Shown: in pieces, positions 17,806 to 27,709 of the stretch
How positions within the stretch are numbered: position 1 is the first letter of the stretch
How the letters are laid out: each line of letters starts with the position of its first letter
Source of the DNA: Aquimonas sp964586455
GTDB lineage: Bacteria > Pseudomonadota > Gammaproteobacteria > Xanthomonadales > Xanthomonadaceae
Direction: 5' to 3'
DNA: 64,000 bases
Assembly: GCA_964586455.1 (NCBI GenBank)
Contig: CAZPHV010000017.1
Location: forward strand, 17,450-81,449
The notes under the pieces: model-generated
Told to the model about the DNA's origin: nothing
The model's database searches: none
What the model saw: the letters and a program-made list of their open reading frames with translations, nothing else
Made by a program: the position numbers and the translations under genes

Positions 17806-20463
17806 TCAGGCGGGCGCGCCGAAGCGGCGCACGCAGTGGTCAGCCAGTTCACGCGGGCTGCCGATGAACTCGACGACACCGCGACCGCGCGCGCCGTCGA
17901 CCATTGAACTGACAACGCAGGATTCCGGATCCTGGGCCCAGACTTCACCGCCCTGGCGAGTCAGATACACGGCGCCTTCAACAGCATCTGCGGCCATGCC
18001 ACTGAAAATGATGGCGTGGGAATGCGGGCCGAAGGTATCGGCGATGTCGCACAAGACATCATCAATGCACGGACGGTAGCGCGAGGCCTCGGCGGGCTCG
18101 CCGAGTTCGATCTGACCGTCCACGGCGAGCAGGAAGCGCGCGCCCGAGGCGACCACCAGCACTTCGCCGTCGCGGGCGGCAAGCCCGGCCATCGGAACCC
18201 GAACCGGCAGCGGGCTGGCTTTTTGCAGCTGCTGTGCCAAGCGCTCGAAATAGCCGTTTTCCAAGTGCTGAACGACCACGAACAGCGCCGGAAACCCGGC
18301 CGGGATTCCCGCGAGGAAGCTGCGCAACGCGTCCGGACCACCGATCGAAGCGCACAGCACGACCACCCTGCTGATGCCCTGCGTCAGCGGTGCAACAGCC
18401 CGCGAAGCGGACGGCGCGTGAACCGCGCTTGCGGGCAGCGGCGGCGGCTGCGCGGTGCCGGCGCTGAAAAATGCGTACCCGTCTTCGCCTGGGGCGTCCT
18501 CCAGCGACTCGTTGATCGCTGTCGCAGATTCTTCTGTCGCCGCCGGTGTGGGCTCGGGCGCAGGGCCTTCGCCGATGTCACGCAGCCAGGCGCCGTCACG
18601 CATGGTTACGACATGCACCGCATCCGCGTCGGCTTTGACCGCGGCCGGCATATCGGCTTCGAGCGGCTCCAAGCTCAGAGTGAGATGACTGAAATCGAAG
18701 TTCTGCGCGGGCACTTCGGGTGCCTTGACGCTGGAATCGATGAAACCGTCTCCCATCGGTTGCAGCGAGAGCTCGCCGAAACCGGCCTTGCTGTCTCTCG
18801 TGGCGGTCGGACGGGTCGCTGGCAGCGGCGCGGATGCTGCAGACACTGGCGTAATTGGCTTCGCTGCGGCGGGCTCGGGCTCGGGCTCTGCGCGGCGGGC
18901 AAAATCGAACTCCAGCGGCGGCAGATCGGCGGCCGAAGGCAGGCTGGGCTGCTCGTCCAGCGCGGCCGCGAGTTTTGCGATCTCTTCGTCGTCGACGTTG
19001 GAATCCAGCGTCAGCGTGCCGCCCAAAGCGGCATCATCGGCAGCGAAATCGGGCCTCTGCACAGGCTCTGAGCGCGCTTCGGCCCGTGGCGCGACTGCGG
19101 CGTCGAAGGCACTGAAATCGAACTCGGACAGACTGAGATCGGTATCGTCTTCGGCAGATTCCGAGGCATCCATTGCAGGTTCGCGAGCGGTGGTGTTGGC
19201 AGCGAACCCCTCCTCGGACTCGAAGGCCACCGGGTCGAAGCTCAGCGTGCTTTCGCCCGTGCTCCAACTGTCGGGGTCTTCTTCGCGCGCGGATTCGTGC
19301 TGTGCATTGGGCTGCGCATCGGGTCGCGCATCGTCGATTGAGCCGGGTGCGGCAGCCTCGACCGGCTCCAGAGTGGAATCATCCAATCCAAGAGAGAAAT
19401 CGAGCACGATGTCGTCGTTTGCACTCAGCGATTCAGACGTAGGGGCACCTGCGCCATCAGCGAGGCCATCGGAGGCTGGGGCGTCCCAGCTGAAATCGAG
19501 CGCGGAGGTGTCTTCGATGGGCGCTGCGCCACTCTGGGCCTGCACGCGTGCCTGCGACCTGGCTGCCTCGGAATCCGCATCGGCTTCTGAAGGCAGCGAC
19601 TCGCGACCCTGATGCGTTTCAGACGGAGCGACTCCGGCAGCCGCAAGCTCAAGCGGCCGATCGACCGGTTCAGGCTGCACGGCGGAGGGCTGAGGCCGGC
19701 CCGGAACCGCGGGTTCCAGGCCCATCGCCTGCTGCAGCTTGAACAGCATGTCGTCTGGCGAGACTTCTCCCAGGTCCTGTTCGAACAGCGAGGACAGGTC
19801 CATGGATTCGAGATGATCGGATTCCGTAACGGCAGGCGCCGCCGGCTCAGCGATTTCCGAGGCATCTGTGGACTGCACGGGGCTGAAATCAAAATCGAGC
19901 CCGGAAAGATCGGTCGGCGCTGATTCGTCCTTCTCTGGCTCAAGCTCCAGTCGGAGGCTGGCTGGCACCTCGTCGGAGTGGCCCAGCGCCTCCTCCGCAT
20001 AGTCATCGAATTTGAGATGGTCCTGCTGCTGCGAGGGCGATGTCGGGCGGCCGGGCTCAGGCAACAGAGTCAGTTCCGGCAGGCGCTCAGCGCCCAACGG
20101 CGGCGGCGGCAAGGTATCGCGCACGCCCAGCACCTTGGCGGCGAGGTGTCGTGCCCAGCGCGCGAGATCCCAGCCAGTCAGCTGGCTGGAGACCTCACCC
20201 TCGTTGAACACGACGGAGGTCGTCGGGTTGTCGAGCAACTCCTGCAGAGCGTCAAGGTCGTCCTCGACGCCAGGTTCCAGGTTCACGATCAGAACCTGCG
20301 GAGCCTGAGCGGCGGTCAAGCCGCTGCCATCGCGCACTTCGCCTTCGAACAGAAGATCCGCGCCAAGCACCACAAGGGCCTGGCGAAGCTGCTCGCGCGC
20401 GGCGTCGGCAGGCCCGAGCAGGACCACCGACACGGCCGGCCGGGCCTCAGCGACCGCGTTCAC
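17806..20463 (-). CDS. chpB: Protein-glutamate methylesterase ChpB with long acidic linker
   Basis: An 885-residue CheB homologue. The C-terminal methylesterase domain (about 695-885) keeps the catalytic triad: Ser706 in LCASIGGP, His733 in VVQHLENGYF and Asp826 in FSGMAADAVEG. It would remove methyl groups from PilJ, opposing PilK. Residues 8-112 look like a degenerate receiver domain without a clear phospho-aspartate. Between them lie over 550 acidic, low-complexity residues with recurring FDFS-like motifs at about 191, 322, 354, 407, 448, 517 and 589. P. aeruginosa ChpB is roughly 340 residues, so the linker is a large addition. The GTG start overlaps the chpA stop by 17 nt. Confidence 0.85.
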   Translation of the reverse strand: MNAVAEARPAVSVVLLGPADAAREQLRQALVVLGADLLFEGEVRDGSGLTAAQAPQVLIVNLEPGVEDDLDALQELLDNPTTSVVFNEGEVSSQLTGWDLARWARHLAAKVLGVRDTLPPPPLGAERLPELTLLPEPGRPTSPSQQQDHLKFDDYAEEALGHSDEVPASLRLELEPEKDESAPTDLSGLDFDFSPVQSTDASEIAEPAAPAVTESDHLESMDLSSLFEQDLGEVSPDDMLFKLQQAMGLEPAVPGRPQPSAVQPEPVDRPLELAAAGVAPSETHQGRESLPSEADADSEAARSQARVQAQSGAAPIEDTSALDFSWDAPASDGLADGAGAPTSESLSANDDIVLDFSLGLDDSTLEPVEAAAPGSIDDARPDAQPNAQHESAREEDPDSWSTGESTLSFDPVAFESEEGFAANTTAREPAMDASESAEDDTDLSLSEFDFSAFDAAVAPRAEARSEPVQRPDFAADDAALGGTLTLDSNVDDEEIAKLAAALDEQPSLPSAADLPPLEFDFARRAEPEPEPAAAKPITPVSAASAPLPATRPTATRDSKAGFGELSLQPMGDGFIDSSVKAPEVPAQNFDFSHLTLSLEPLEADMPAAVKADADAVHVVTMRDGAWLRDIGEGPAPEPTPAATEESATAINESLEDAPGEDGYAFFSAGTAQPPPLPASAVHAPSASRAVAPLTQGISRVVVLCASIGGPDALRSFLAGIPAGFPALFVVVQHLENGYFERLAQQLQKASPLPVRVPMAGLAARDGEVLVVASGARFLLAVDGQIELGEPAEASRYRPCIDDVLCDIADTFGPHSHAIIFSGMAADAVEGAVYLTRQGGEVWAQDPESCVVSSMVDGARGRGVVEFIGSPRELADHCVRRFGAPA

Positions 20464-23400
20464 GACGGACCTGCAGGATTTCCTGGACGTTACGCATCAG
20501 ATCGGCCTCTTGGTAGGGCTTGCCGAGGTAGCGGTCCACACCGATCTCGAACGCGCGCTGGCGGTGTTTGTCGCCGGTACGCGAGGTGATCATGATGATC
20601 GGCACCGACTTGAGGCGCGGATCGTTGCGCATATGGGTCGCCAGTTCGTAGCCGTCCATGCGCGGCATTTCGATGTCGAGCAGCATGACATCGGGAACAC
20701 GTTCAGCCAGCTTCTCGATCGCATCAACGCCGTCCTTCGCGGTGAGCACCTCGAAGTTGTGGCGCTCAAGCACTCGCCCGGTGACCTTGCGCATGGTGAT
20801 CGAGTCGTCGACCACCATGACCAAGGGGACTACACGCTGGTCTTCGAGAGCGACCGGGATCGGCGCGTGCTCGATGGCGGCGGCACGGCGCACCAGCGGC
20901 GCAACGTCGAGGATTACCACCACTCGACCGTCACCCATGATGGTGGCGCCGAAGATTCCGGGGATCGAGCTGACCTGCGGGCCGGTCGGCTTGACCACGA
21001 TTTCGCGGCTGCCGAGCACGTTGTCGACGCAGATCGCTGCACGCTGATCGCCAGAGCGGGCCAGCAGCAGGGGCACCTGCAGGCTATCCGCTGCCTTGGC
21101 AGCGGGCTGGCCCAGCAGCAGGCCGAGGTCGTGAATCGTGTACTCCTCGCCGGCATAGCTGAACACGGGTGCGCCAGTGGCGAGCTGCTTGTCGAGTTCT
21201 TCGCGGTCGATGCGCGACACGCCTTGCACCGAGGTGATCGGCACCGCAAACGAAGTGTCTCCCTGCTTCACGAACACCGCTTGGGTAACCGCCAGCGTGA
21301 AGGGCAGTCGAATAACGAATTCGGTGCCACGGCCGCGTTCGGACTCGATGTGCAGCGAGCCGCCGAGCTGACGGATTTCGCTATAGACCACATCCATGCC
21401 AACGCCGCGGCCGGAGATCTTGCTGACCGACGCAGCGGTAGAGAAGCCGCTCTCCAGGATGAAGCCATACAGATCGCGGTCGCTGAGCTGGGCGTCCGCC
21501 TTCATCAGGCCGCGCTCGATCGCCTTCAGGCGGATCGCATCGCGGTCCAGGCCCCGCCCATCGTCGCTGACGCGAATCAAGACTTCGGAGGCTTCACGTG
21601 CCACCTGGATGCGGATGCTGCCCTCGGCCGGCTTGCCGATGGCGGCGCGCTCTGCCGGCATTTCCAGACCATGGGCCAGCGCGTTGCGGAGCATGTGCTC
21701 CAGCGGCGCGGTCATACGGTCCAGGACGTTGCGGTCCATTTCGCCCTGGGCGCCCTCGACCTTGAGCCCTGCCTGCTTGCCGAGCTCGCCGGCGGTCTGA
21801 CGCAAGATGCGACGCAGACGCGGAACCAGCGAGTCGAACGGCACCATGCGCGTACGCATGAGCCCTTCCTGCAGGTCCGAGCTGACGCGCGACTGCTGCA
21901 GCAGCAGCGTTTCATACTGGCGCGTCAGGTCTTCAAGCGTGGTCTGCAGGTTGACGATGTCGGACGCGGACTCCGACAGCGCGCGTGTCAGCTGCTGCAG
22001 GGTCGAGAAGCGGTCGAGTTCGAGTGGATCGAACTGTGTATCGCCTTCGTCCTGCTGGCGCTGGTAGCGCGACAGGATCTGGGCCTCGGTTTCAATCTCC
22101 AGCTTGCGCAGCTGGTCGCGCAGACGCGTGGTGGTCTGGTCGAGTTCGCCGAGGTTGCCGCGGAATGCACCCAACTGCTGCTCAAGGCGCGCGCGGTAGA
22201 TCGCGACTTCACCGGCGTAGTTGACCAGGCGGTCCAGCAGATCGGCGCGGATGCGGATCTGTTCCTGCGGCGCGCGGCTGACGTTCTCTTCTTCGTCCAG
22301 CGCAGTTTCGGTGGGCACAAAGCGAATCGGCGGGGGCGCCGGACGCGCAGGTGCCGGCTCGGCCGACGTCTGCACTGCGCCGTCGGCGCCGCCGGTTTCG
22401 ACCTCCGGCTCGACGGTCGGCAGCGCTTCGCCTCGCAGCAGCGCTTCGACAGCCGAGAGCAAGTGCACCGGTGTGGCGATGGCGCGGCGTTCGCCGACGC
22501 GCGAGACCAGGCCATGCAGACGATCGAATGCGCGCTCCAGCACTTCCACGCCGGTGCCGCCGAGGTCGCGCCCACCTGCGGCGACGGCTTCAAGCAGCGA
22601 CTCGGTGACGTGCGCAAGATCGCCGATCGGGTTCAGGCCGGCCATGCGCGCACCACCCTTCAGGGTGTGCAGATCGCGCTGCAGGCCGACGACGAGCTCC
22701 TGCTCCTGCGGCGACTCGCGCAGACGGGTCATCAGCCCGTCCGAATGGTCGAGGATGTCGATGCCCTCCTCAAGGAACACGTCGAGCAGCTCTTCATCGA
22801 CATCGCCTACATCGAGCGGGCCATCTGGGTCGACATCCTCTGCGATCGCCAGTTTGGGCGCCGCGCTGGCTTCGACCGGCGGGGGCACGAAGACCTCGTC
22901 GGTCGTCGTGTCCTGCGCGTAATCAACGGCCTCTGCCACTGATTCGAAGTCGAGTTCGATGCGTTCGATGGCGCTCGTCGGGTCGGTCAGGCCGACCGGT
23001 TCGACATCAGCCTCCAGGGGCGCGGCCGCCACCTCGACCGGAGCTGCGTCGACCGCAGCAGCCTCGGGATAGCCTTCGGTCTCGAAGCCCTGTTCCTCCA
23101 GCGCTTCGACGCCATCGGACACGCTCGTGTCCGCCACCGGCTGCAGCTCGATTGATTCGATCTCGATGGATTCGTCTTCATGCGCTCCCGCACCGAAGCG
23201 TTCCGATTCGATCTCGGCTGAATCGGCGGGCACGGAGGCGGACTGCGCCGTCGCATCAGCGGCTTCCGGTTCACCGAACACCGGCGTGCCGGGAACGGTC
23301 GTGGTGTCGCCTGTATCGAGAATTTCGGCTTCCGGCTCGAACTCAAGAGCGGTAACAAAGGTGGACTCGGACTCGGACGAAGTCGGCTGCGTGTCCACCG

Positions 23401-26400
23401 AGGCTGAGTCGATCGACTCGAACGCGAGCAGCTCGATTTCCGCCGATGCTGGCTCAGCATACGCCGGGATCTGCTCGTCCACTTCCAGAGTGCTGGACTC
23501 CGGCAGCTCGGCGAGCTCGACCGTGGCGACGCGCAAGGCCTCGGCTTCGAGCATTTCCTCCAGCGTCTGCGGCTCCGCCGGTTCGGTCGGAGCGGCGGCG
23601 TCGGTCGTGGCGACTGGTGCGGCATCTGGCGCCGCATCGACGGGAGTCTCGGTCAACAGGCTGTGGATCAGCAGTGCGTCTTCGCTGTCGGACGAGCCCG
23701 GCAGAGTTGCATCGAGCGTCGTTTCCGAGTGCACTCCGGGCTTGGCGCCCGCACCCGCAACCTCGGCTTCGAAGGCCGCCAACCAGGCGTCAGAGGCGTC
23801 AGCCTCACCGAGTTCATCCAGCGTAAGGCCGGACTCCACCTCTGGCTGCAGCGATGTGGACTCGGTATCGGTCCAGTACGGTGACTGCGAGCGGGTTTCG
23901 GTCTCGATGATCTCAAGATCGGCTGACTGCGCCTGCGCTTCCGGGTCAAAGGGCTCGGCGGACTCGAACTCGGACGCAAACGAAAGCTCGCCGCTGGCAG
24001 CCAGAGCGTCCAGCTCGCCCGCACTGGGCATGGCGCCCAGCAAGTCCGGCTGTTCGACTACGGTCGACGGCTCGGTTGATTCGGCAAGCTCCCGGGCTTC
24101 CGCTGGTTCCGCTGGTTCCGCTAATTCCGCTACTTCCGCTGCATCGACCGTGCTCGGCGCACTCGCGGCGAGCGCGAATGTATCGGCCGAGACGGTGAAA
24201 GCTGCCGTTTCGCCCGTGATCTCGTCCTCCGTGCCCGTGTCGACTACCGGCCGTGTCGGTTCCGGCAGCGCATCGCGCAAAGCGGTAATGCGCTGGGCCA
24301 AGCGAAGCTGACGTTGCGGCCGCGGCATCGGCTGGTCGAGCTCGATCATCAGGGCTCGCAGCGCTTGCGCGGCTTCCTCGATGCACTCGAAGCCAACGAT
24401 TGAGGGCGCCGCCGCCTGCGCGAGCAGACGCTTGATGTAGCCCTCCAGCGGCCACGCGAGCTCGGTGCCGACCTCGACTTCGGTCATTGCGAAGGCACCG
24501 CTGATCGTGTGCACCGCGCGTAGCAGCCGCTCCTCGACAGGCTGAGGGCCGGCCGAGCTGCGCTGCAGATAGGACTCGACCGTGTCGAGATGGCCTGCAA
24601 CTTCGCCTTTCAGGATCTCGAACAGGTCCGGATCGATCAGGACCAGATCGCCGCTTTCCTCGGTCGCCGCGTCCGGCAGGGTGAAACCGCTCTCGATGAG
24701 GTCGGCGGCCAGGCTCAAATCGGCGAAATCGACGCCTTCAAGCTCGAGCCCCGCGAGTTCGATGGACTCGGACAGGTCTGTTGCTTCGAGGATGGGCGGC
24801 TCGGAGAGCGAAAGCTCGGACACGCCAAGCTCGAACGCATCTTCCGCAACTTCCGCTTCTTCCGCGCCGGCGAGTGCGTCGAGTTCGCTGGCTGTGGGTG
24901 CAGGCTCCGACTCCGATTCGGCCGAACCTTGCTGCGTAATGGGGCTATCGTGCGCGGCGCTCTCGATGCTCCACGCTTGCGGATCGTGGGTGTCGGAACC
25001 CGCGACATCGGTGGAGTCCGTGTCGGCCAAGGCCTCGGCCCGCGCCTCCCGCGCAGGGTCCGAAGCCGCCCCGGCAAGCAGCGCCTGGATTGCGGCGGCC
25101 TCGTCGGCCGAGAGCTCGATCGGTTCCTCGTCTTCCAGCGCGATTCCAGTGGCCAGCGGCGCGGTCTCCTCTGCCGCAGCTTCTTCGGGGTAACCCGTGT
25201 CAGCGGCAGGCGCGCGATACTCAACGACTTGACCGGCGGCGAGCGCATCAGCCGTGCGCTCGATGCCGGCAAGATCCGCGTACTGACCGGTTTCGCCACG
25301 CAGGGCTGCCAACAAGTTGGGCAGTACATCGCGTACCGCTACGACCAGCGAGATCACTTCCGGACGGGGTGGAATCGTGTTGTCGAGCACGCGATTCAGC
25401 ATGTTCTCGATTTTCCACGCGAACTCGCCCAGCGCCATCGCGCCAACCAGTCGACCACTGCCCTTGAGGGTGTGGAAGACGCGGCGGATGGGCTTCATGG
25501 CTTCGACATCGTCCGGCTTGGCCTGCCACGCGGGCAGCAGCTGGCGCAGATTGTCGATTTCTTCCTGTACTTCTTCGACGAAGACCTCGCGGATTTCCTC
25601 ATCGATGTCTTCCGCGCCGATCTGGAAACCGACCAGCTCTTTGCCGGTCGGGGCCGGCGGGCGGGTGACTTCGGTCTGGGCGGGCTTGAACCCACCCAGC
25701 TCATGGACCTCTCGGCCCGTGTTCACGGCTTCAGACGCCGCTTCACCCACGATCAGGTCGCTCAGGTCAGCGCCAGGGACGACGTCGACTGCCGCGAGGC
25801 TGGCCAGATCCGGCACCTGCGGCCGCTCGGGAACGCCGGAATCCAGTACCAGGCCGGCATCGGCGTGGCTGTCGTGTGTGGCTTCAGCGGCCGTGGCCGC
25901 CGCCGCTTGCTCGGAAGCAGGTGTCGAAGCCTGCACTGGGACAGCAGTCTCAACCGGGGCGACGGGTATTTCCGCCTCGGGTGAAGCCAAGGCATGATCC
26001 GGCACCGGCCAGTAGCCGAGGTGGGTCAGGCGGTCGCGGGCGAGATCCAGAATTTTGCCGCGGTCGCTGCGCTGATCGCGTACGGATTCGATGAAGTACT
26101 CGAGGCTGGCCAAGGCATCGGCCAGGGTGTCCATCTGCTGGCCGTTGGGCACCCGACGGTGCTGCACGAGCTCGACTACGGTGAAGCGCGCAACTGCATG
26201 CAGAAGTCCGGCAGCCTCGGGCAGATCCAGAATACGCATGGCGCCGCCGACTTCATCCAGCAAGCGCTGTACATCGGCAAGCTGGGCGTGGTCCCAGTTG
26301 CTTTCGACGAACGCAACAAAACACTGTTTCGCCTGGGCAAAGTTGCTCTGGGCTTCCTTGATGACGGCTTCCAGAACCTTGCGTGCCTCAGCGCGCGGCA

Positions 26401-27697
26401 GCGTTTCCGTGCCGGTGCTCGGCGCTTGCTGGCTGCCCAACTGCTGGACCTGATCCTCCAGAGTCGCTTCGACGTACAGCAAAGCACCTGCGATATCGAG
26501 CAAGGTCGATTCGTCCGCGGGTCGCTGGCCCTGCGCAACCAGAGCCACCACATCGCGCTGTTCCATCACCACGCGCCGCGGCACGCCAAGGCCAAGCATG
26601 CCGAGCGTGTCACCGACCCGATCGAGCACGTCGACCTGCCCCGCCAGCTCGGAGGGCTGCGAATCGGACTTGCGCAGATAGAGATCGAGGGCGTCCTTGA
26701 CCCGCAGCAGGTCCTCTCGAATCGCACCCGCTACCGTATCGAGCAGGGCGCGGTTGTGTCCGCTGATGCTGCGGCGCGCGTCTTCGAATTCTTCTGCCGT
26801 CGGCACGAACATGTCGAGCCGGAACGCACTGCGGATTTCGGCCAGTCGATCGCTGTTGGCGCGGCCGTGGGCAATGAAATACAGCAGGTTGCGGGTGAGC
26901 TCGCGCGGCGGGTCAGCGCGGAACCCGGTGTCGCCAGCGTCGGCAAGATGCTTGATCTCGCGCTCGACTCGGCCCACGGTCTGCTTAAGCTGCGGCGTGG
27001 CTTCAATCTCGCCGCTGCGCACGCCAAAGATCACAGCGCCAGCCACCCAGAACAAGCGGCGGCCTTCCTCTTGCGCGATGGTGCCGACCAGGCGATCGCA
27101 GACCTCGATCATGCGCGCCAGATTCGCGTCTGCGTCCTGACCCTTGAACCAGCGCAGCAACGCGATCTGGAACTGGCTGCGAGCGACCGCTCCCAGCTGA
27201 CGCAGTTCGAGCTCGGGCAGCGGGATCGCAGGCCCGGCCGCGGTGACCGGAAGCGGCTGCGAGAGGTCCGGCGCGAACAACGCACTTTCCGGCAAGCCCT
27301 TCTCGCCGCGCGCGGCGCGCAGGTCGTTGAGCAACGGCAGAAGGACGATCGGGATGTCCTTGTGACCGCTCTGCAAGCGTTCGAGATAGTCGGGAAGCTG
27401 AACAATGCCACGCATGAGCACCGCATAGGCTTCGTCAAGCGCGCTGACCTGGCGGTTCTGCAGGGCTGACGCGAGGTGCTCCATCTCCTCGGTAACCATG
27501 GCAGCGCCGTACAGCTCGACCATCCGCAGGGTGCCCTGCACCTGATGCAGATAAGTTGCGCAGAAGCGCATTTGCGAGGCGTCGTCGGGATCCTCGACGA
27601 ACGCTTCCAGGGCAAGCCGCGCCTGTTTGAGCGTCTCGTCGAGCTCGCCCTTGACCCAGGTGAGCGTAGTGAAATCGATGTCGTCTTGCAGCCTCAT
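20447..27697 (-). CDS. chpA: Hybrid chemosensory histidine kinase ChpA
   Basis: A 2416-residue CheA-type kinase, similar in size to P. aeruginosa ChpA, that controls type IV pilus motility and surface sensing. Hpt-like domains lie in order, some canonical (VFHTLKGSGRL near 738, LRAVHTISGAF near 1061, LHTLKGGARMAG near 1676) and some degenerate (HQVQGTLRM near 51). Long Glu/Ala/Ser-rich linkers separate them. The kinase core follows, with MRTRMVPFDSLVPRLRR, an ATPase N-box (EHMLRNALAHGLE near 2002) and GRGVGMDVV. A CheW domain (about 2150-2270) and a C-terminal receiver (VVDDSITMRK; LLDIEMPRMDG near 2340) finish it. It should phosphorylate PilG and PilH. Confidence 0.93.
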   Translation of the reverse strand: MRLQDDIDFTTLTWVKGELDETLKQARLALEAFVEDPDDASQMRFCATYLHQVQGTLRMVELYGAAMVTEEMEHLASALQNRQVSALDEAYAVLMRGIVQLPDYLERLQSGHKDIPIVLLPLLNDLRAARGEKGLPESALFAPDLSQPLPVTAAGPAIPLPELELRQLGAVARSQFQIALLRWFKGQDADANLARMIEVCDRLVGTIAQEEGRRLFWVAGAVIFGVRSGEIEATPQLKQTVGRVEREIKHLADAGDTGFRADPPRELTRNLLYFIAHGRANSDRLAEIRSAFRLDMFVPTAEEFEDARRSISGHNRALLDTVAGAIREDLLRVKDALDLYLRKSDSQPSELAGQVDVLDRVGDTLGMLGLGVPRRVVMEQRDVVALVAQGQRPADESTLLDIAGALLYVEATLEDQVQQLGSQQAPSTGTETLPRAEARKVLEAVIKEAQSNFAQAKQCFVAFVESNWDHAQLADVQRLLDEVGGAMRILDLPEAAGLLHAVARFTVVELVQHRRVPNGQQMDTLADALASLEYFIESVRDQRSDRGKILDLARDRLTHLGYWPVPDHALASPEAEIPVAPVETAVPVQASTPASEQAAAATAAEATHDSHADAGLVLDSGVPERPQVPDLASLAAVDVVPGADLSDLIVGEAASEAVNTGREVHELGGFKPAQTEVTRPPAPTGKELVGFQIGAEDIDEEIREVFVEEVQEEIDNLRQLLPAWQAKPDDVEAMKPIRRVFHTLKGSGRLVGAMALGEFAWKIENMLNRVLDNTIPPRPEVISLVVAVRDVLPNLLAALRGETGQYADLAGIERTADALAAGQVVEYRAPAADTGYPEEAAAEETAPLATGIALEDEEPIELSADEAAAIQALLAGAASDPAREARAEALADTDSTDVAGSDTHDPQAWSIESAAHDSPITQQGSAESESEPAPTASELDALAGAEEAEVAEDAFELGVSELSLSEPPILEATDLSESIELAGLELEGVDFADLSLAADLIESGFTLPDAATEESGDLVLIDPDLFEILKGEVAGHLDTVESYLQRSSAGPQPVEERLLRAVHTISGAFAMTEVEVGTELAWPLEGYIKRLLAQAAAPSIVGFECIEEAAQALRALMIELDQPMPRPQRQLRLAQRITALRDALPEPTRPVVDTGTEDEITGETAAFTVSADTFALAASAPSTVDAAEVAELAEPAEPAEARELAESTEPSTVVEQPDLLGAMPSAGELDALAASGELSFASEFESAEPFDPEAQAQSADLEIIETETRSQSPYWTDTESTSLQPEVESGLTLDELGEADASDAWLAAFEAEVAGAGAKPGVHSETTLDATLPGSSDSEDALLIHSLLTETPVDAAPDAAPVATTDAAAPTEPAEPQTLEEMLEAEALRVATVELAELPESSTLEVDEQIPAYAEPASAEIELLAFESIDSASVDTQPTSSESESTFVTALEFEPEAEILDTGDTTTVPGTPVFGEPEAADATAQSASVPADSAEIESERFGAGAHEDESIEIESIELQPVADTSVSDGVEALEEQGFETEGYPEAAAVDAAPVEVAAAPLEADVEPVGLTDPTSAIERIELDFESVAEAVDYAQDTTTDEVFVPPPVEASAAPKLAIAEDVDPDGPLDVGDVDEELLDVFLEEGIDILDHSDGLMTRLRESPQEQELVVGLQRDLHTLKGGARMAGLNPIGDLAHVTESLLEAVAAGGRDLGGTGVEVLERAFDRLHGLVSRVGERRAIATPVHLLSAVEALLRGEALPTVEPEVETGGADGAVQTSAEPAPARPAPPPIRFVPTETALDEEENVSRAPQEQIRIRADLLDRLVNYAGEVAIYRARLEQQLGAFRGNLGELDQTTTRLRDQLRKLEIETEAQILSRYQRQQDEGDTQFDPLELDRFSTLQQLTRALSESASDIVNLQTTLEDLTRQYETLLLQQSRVSSDLQEGLMRTRMVPFDSLVPRLRRILRQTAGELGKQAGLKVEGAQGEMDRNVLDRMTAPLEHMLRNALAHGLEMPAERAAIGKPAEGSIRIQVAREASEVLIRVSDDGRGLDRDAIRLKAIERGLMKADAQLSDRDLYGFILESGFSTAASVSKISGRGVGMDVVYSEIRQLGGSLHIESERGRGTEFVIRLPFTLAVTQAVFVKQGDTSFAVPITSVQGVSRIDREELDKQLATGAPVFSYAGEEYTIHDLGLLLGQPAAKAADSLQVPLLLARSGDQRAAICVDNVLGSREIVVKPTGPQVSSIPGIFGATIMGDGRVVVILDVAPLVRRAAAIEHAPIPVALEDQRVVPLVMVVDDSITMRKVTGRVLERHNFEVLTAKDGVDAIEKLAERVPDVMLLDIEMPRMDGYELATHMRNDPRLKSVPIIMITSRTGDKHRQRAFEIGVDRYLGKPYQEADLMRNVQEILQVRRERGR

Positions 27698-27709
27698 GCC
27701 GGGCTCTCG

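Noticed and set aside
18725..19612. Ser/Ala-rich plus-strand frame inside chpB
   Set aside because: Antisense shadow of the acidic chpB linker; low complexity and no start signal.
24590..25984. 464-residue plus-strand frame inside chpA
   Set aside because: Antisense shadow of the acidic linkers of chpA, whose Glu/Ala/Ser codons give long opposite-strand frames in GC-rich DNA.
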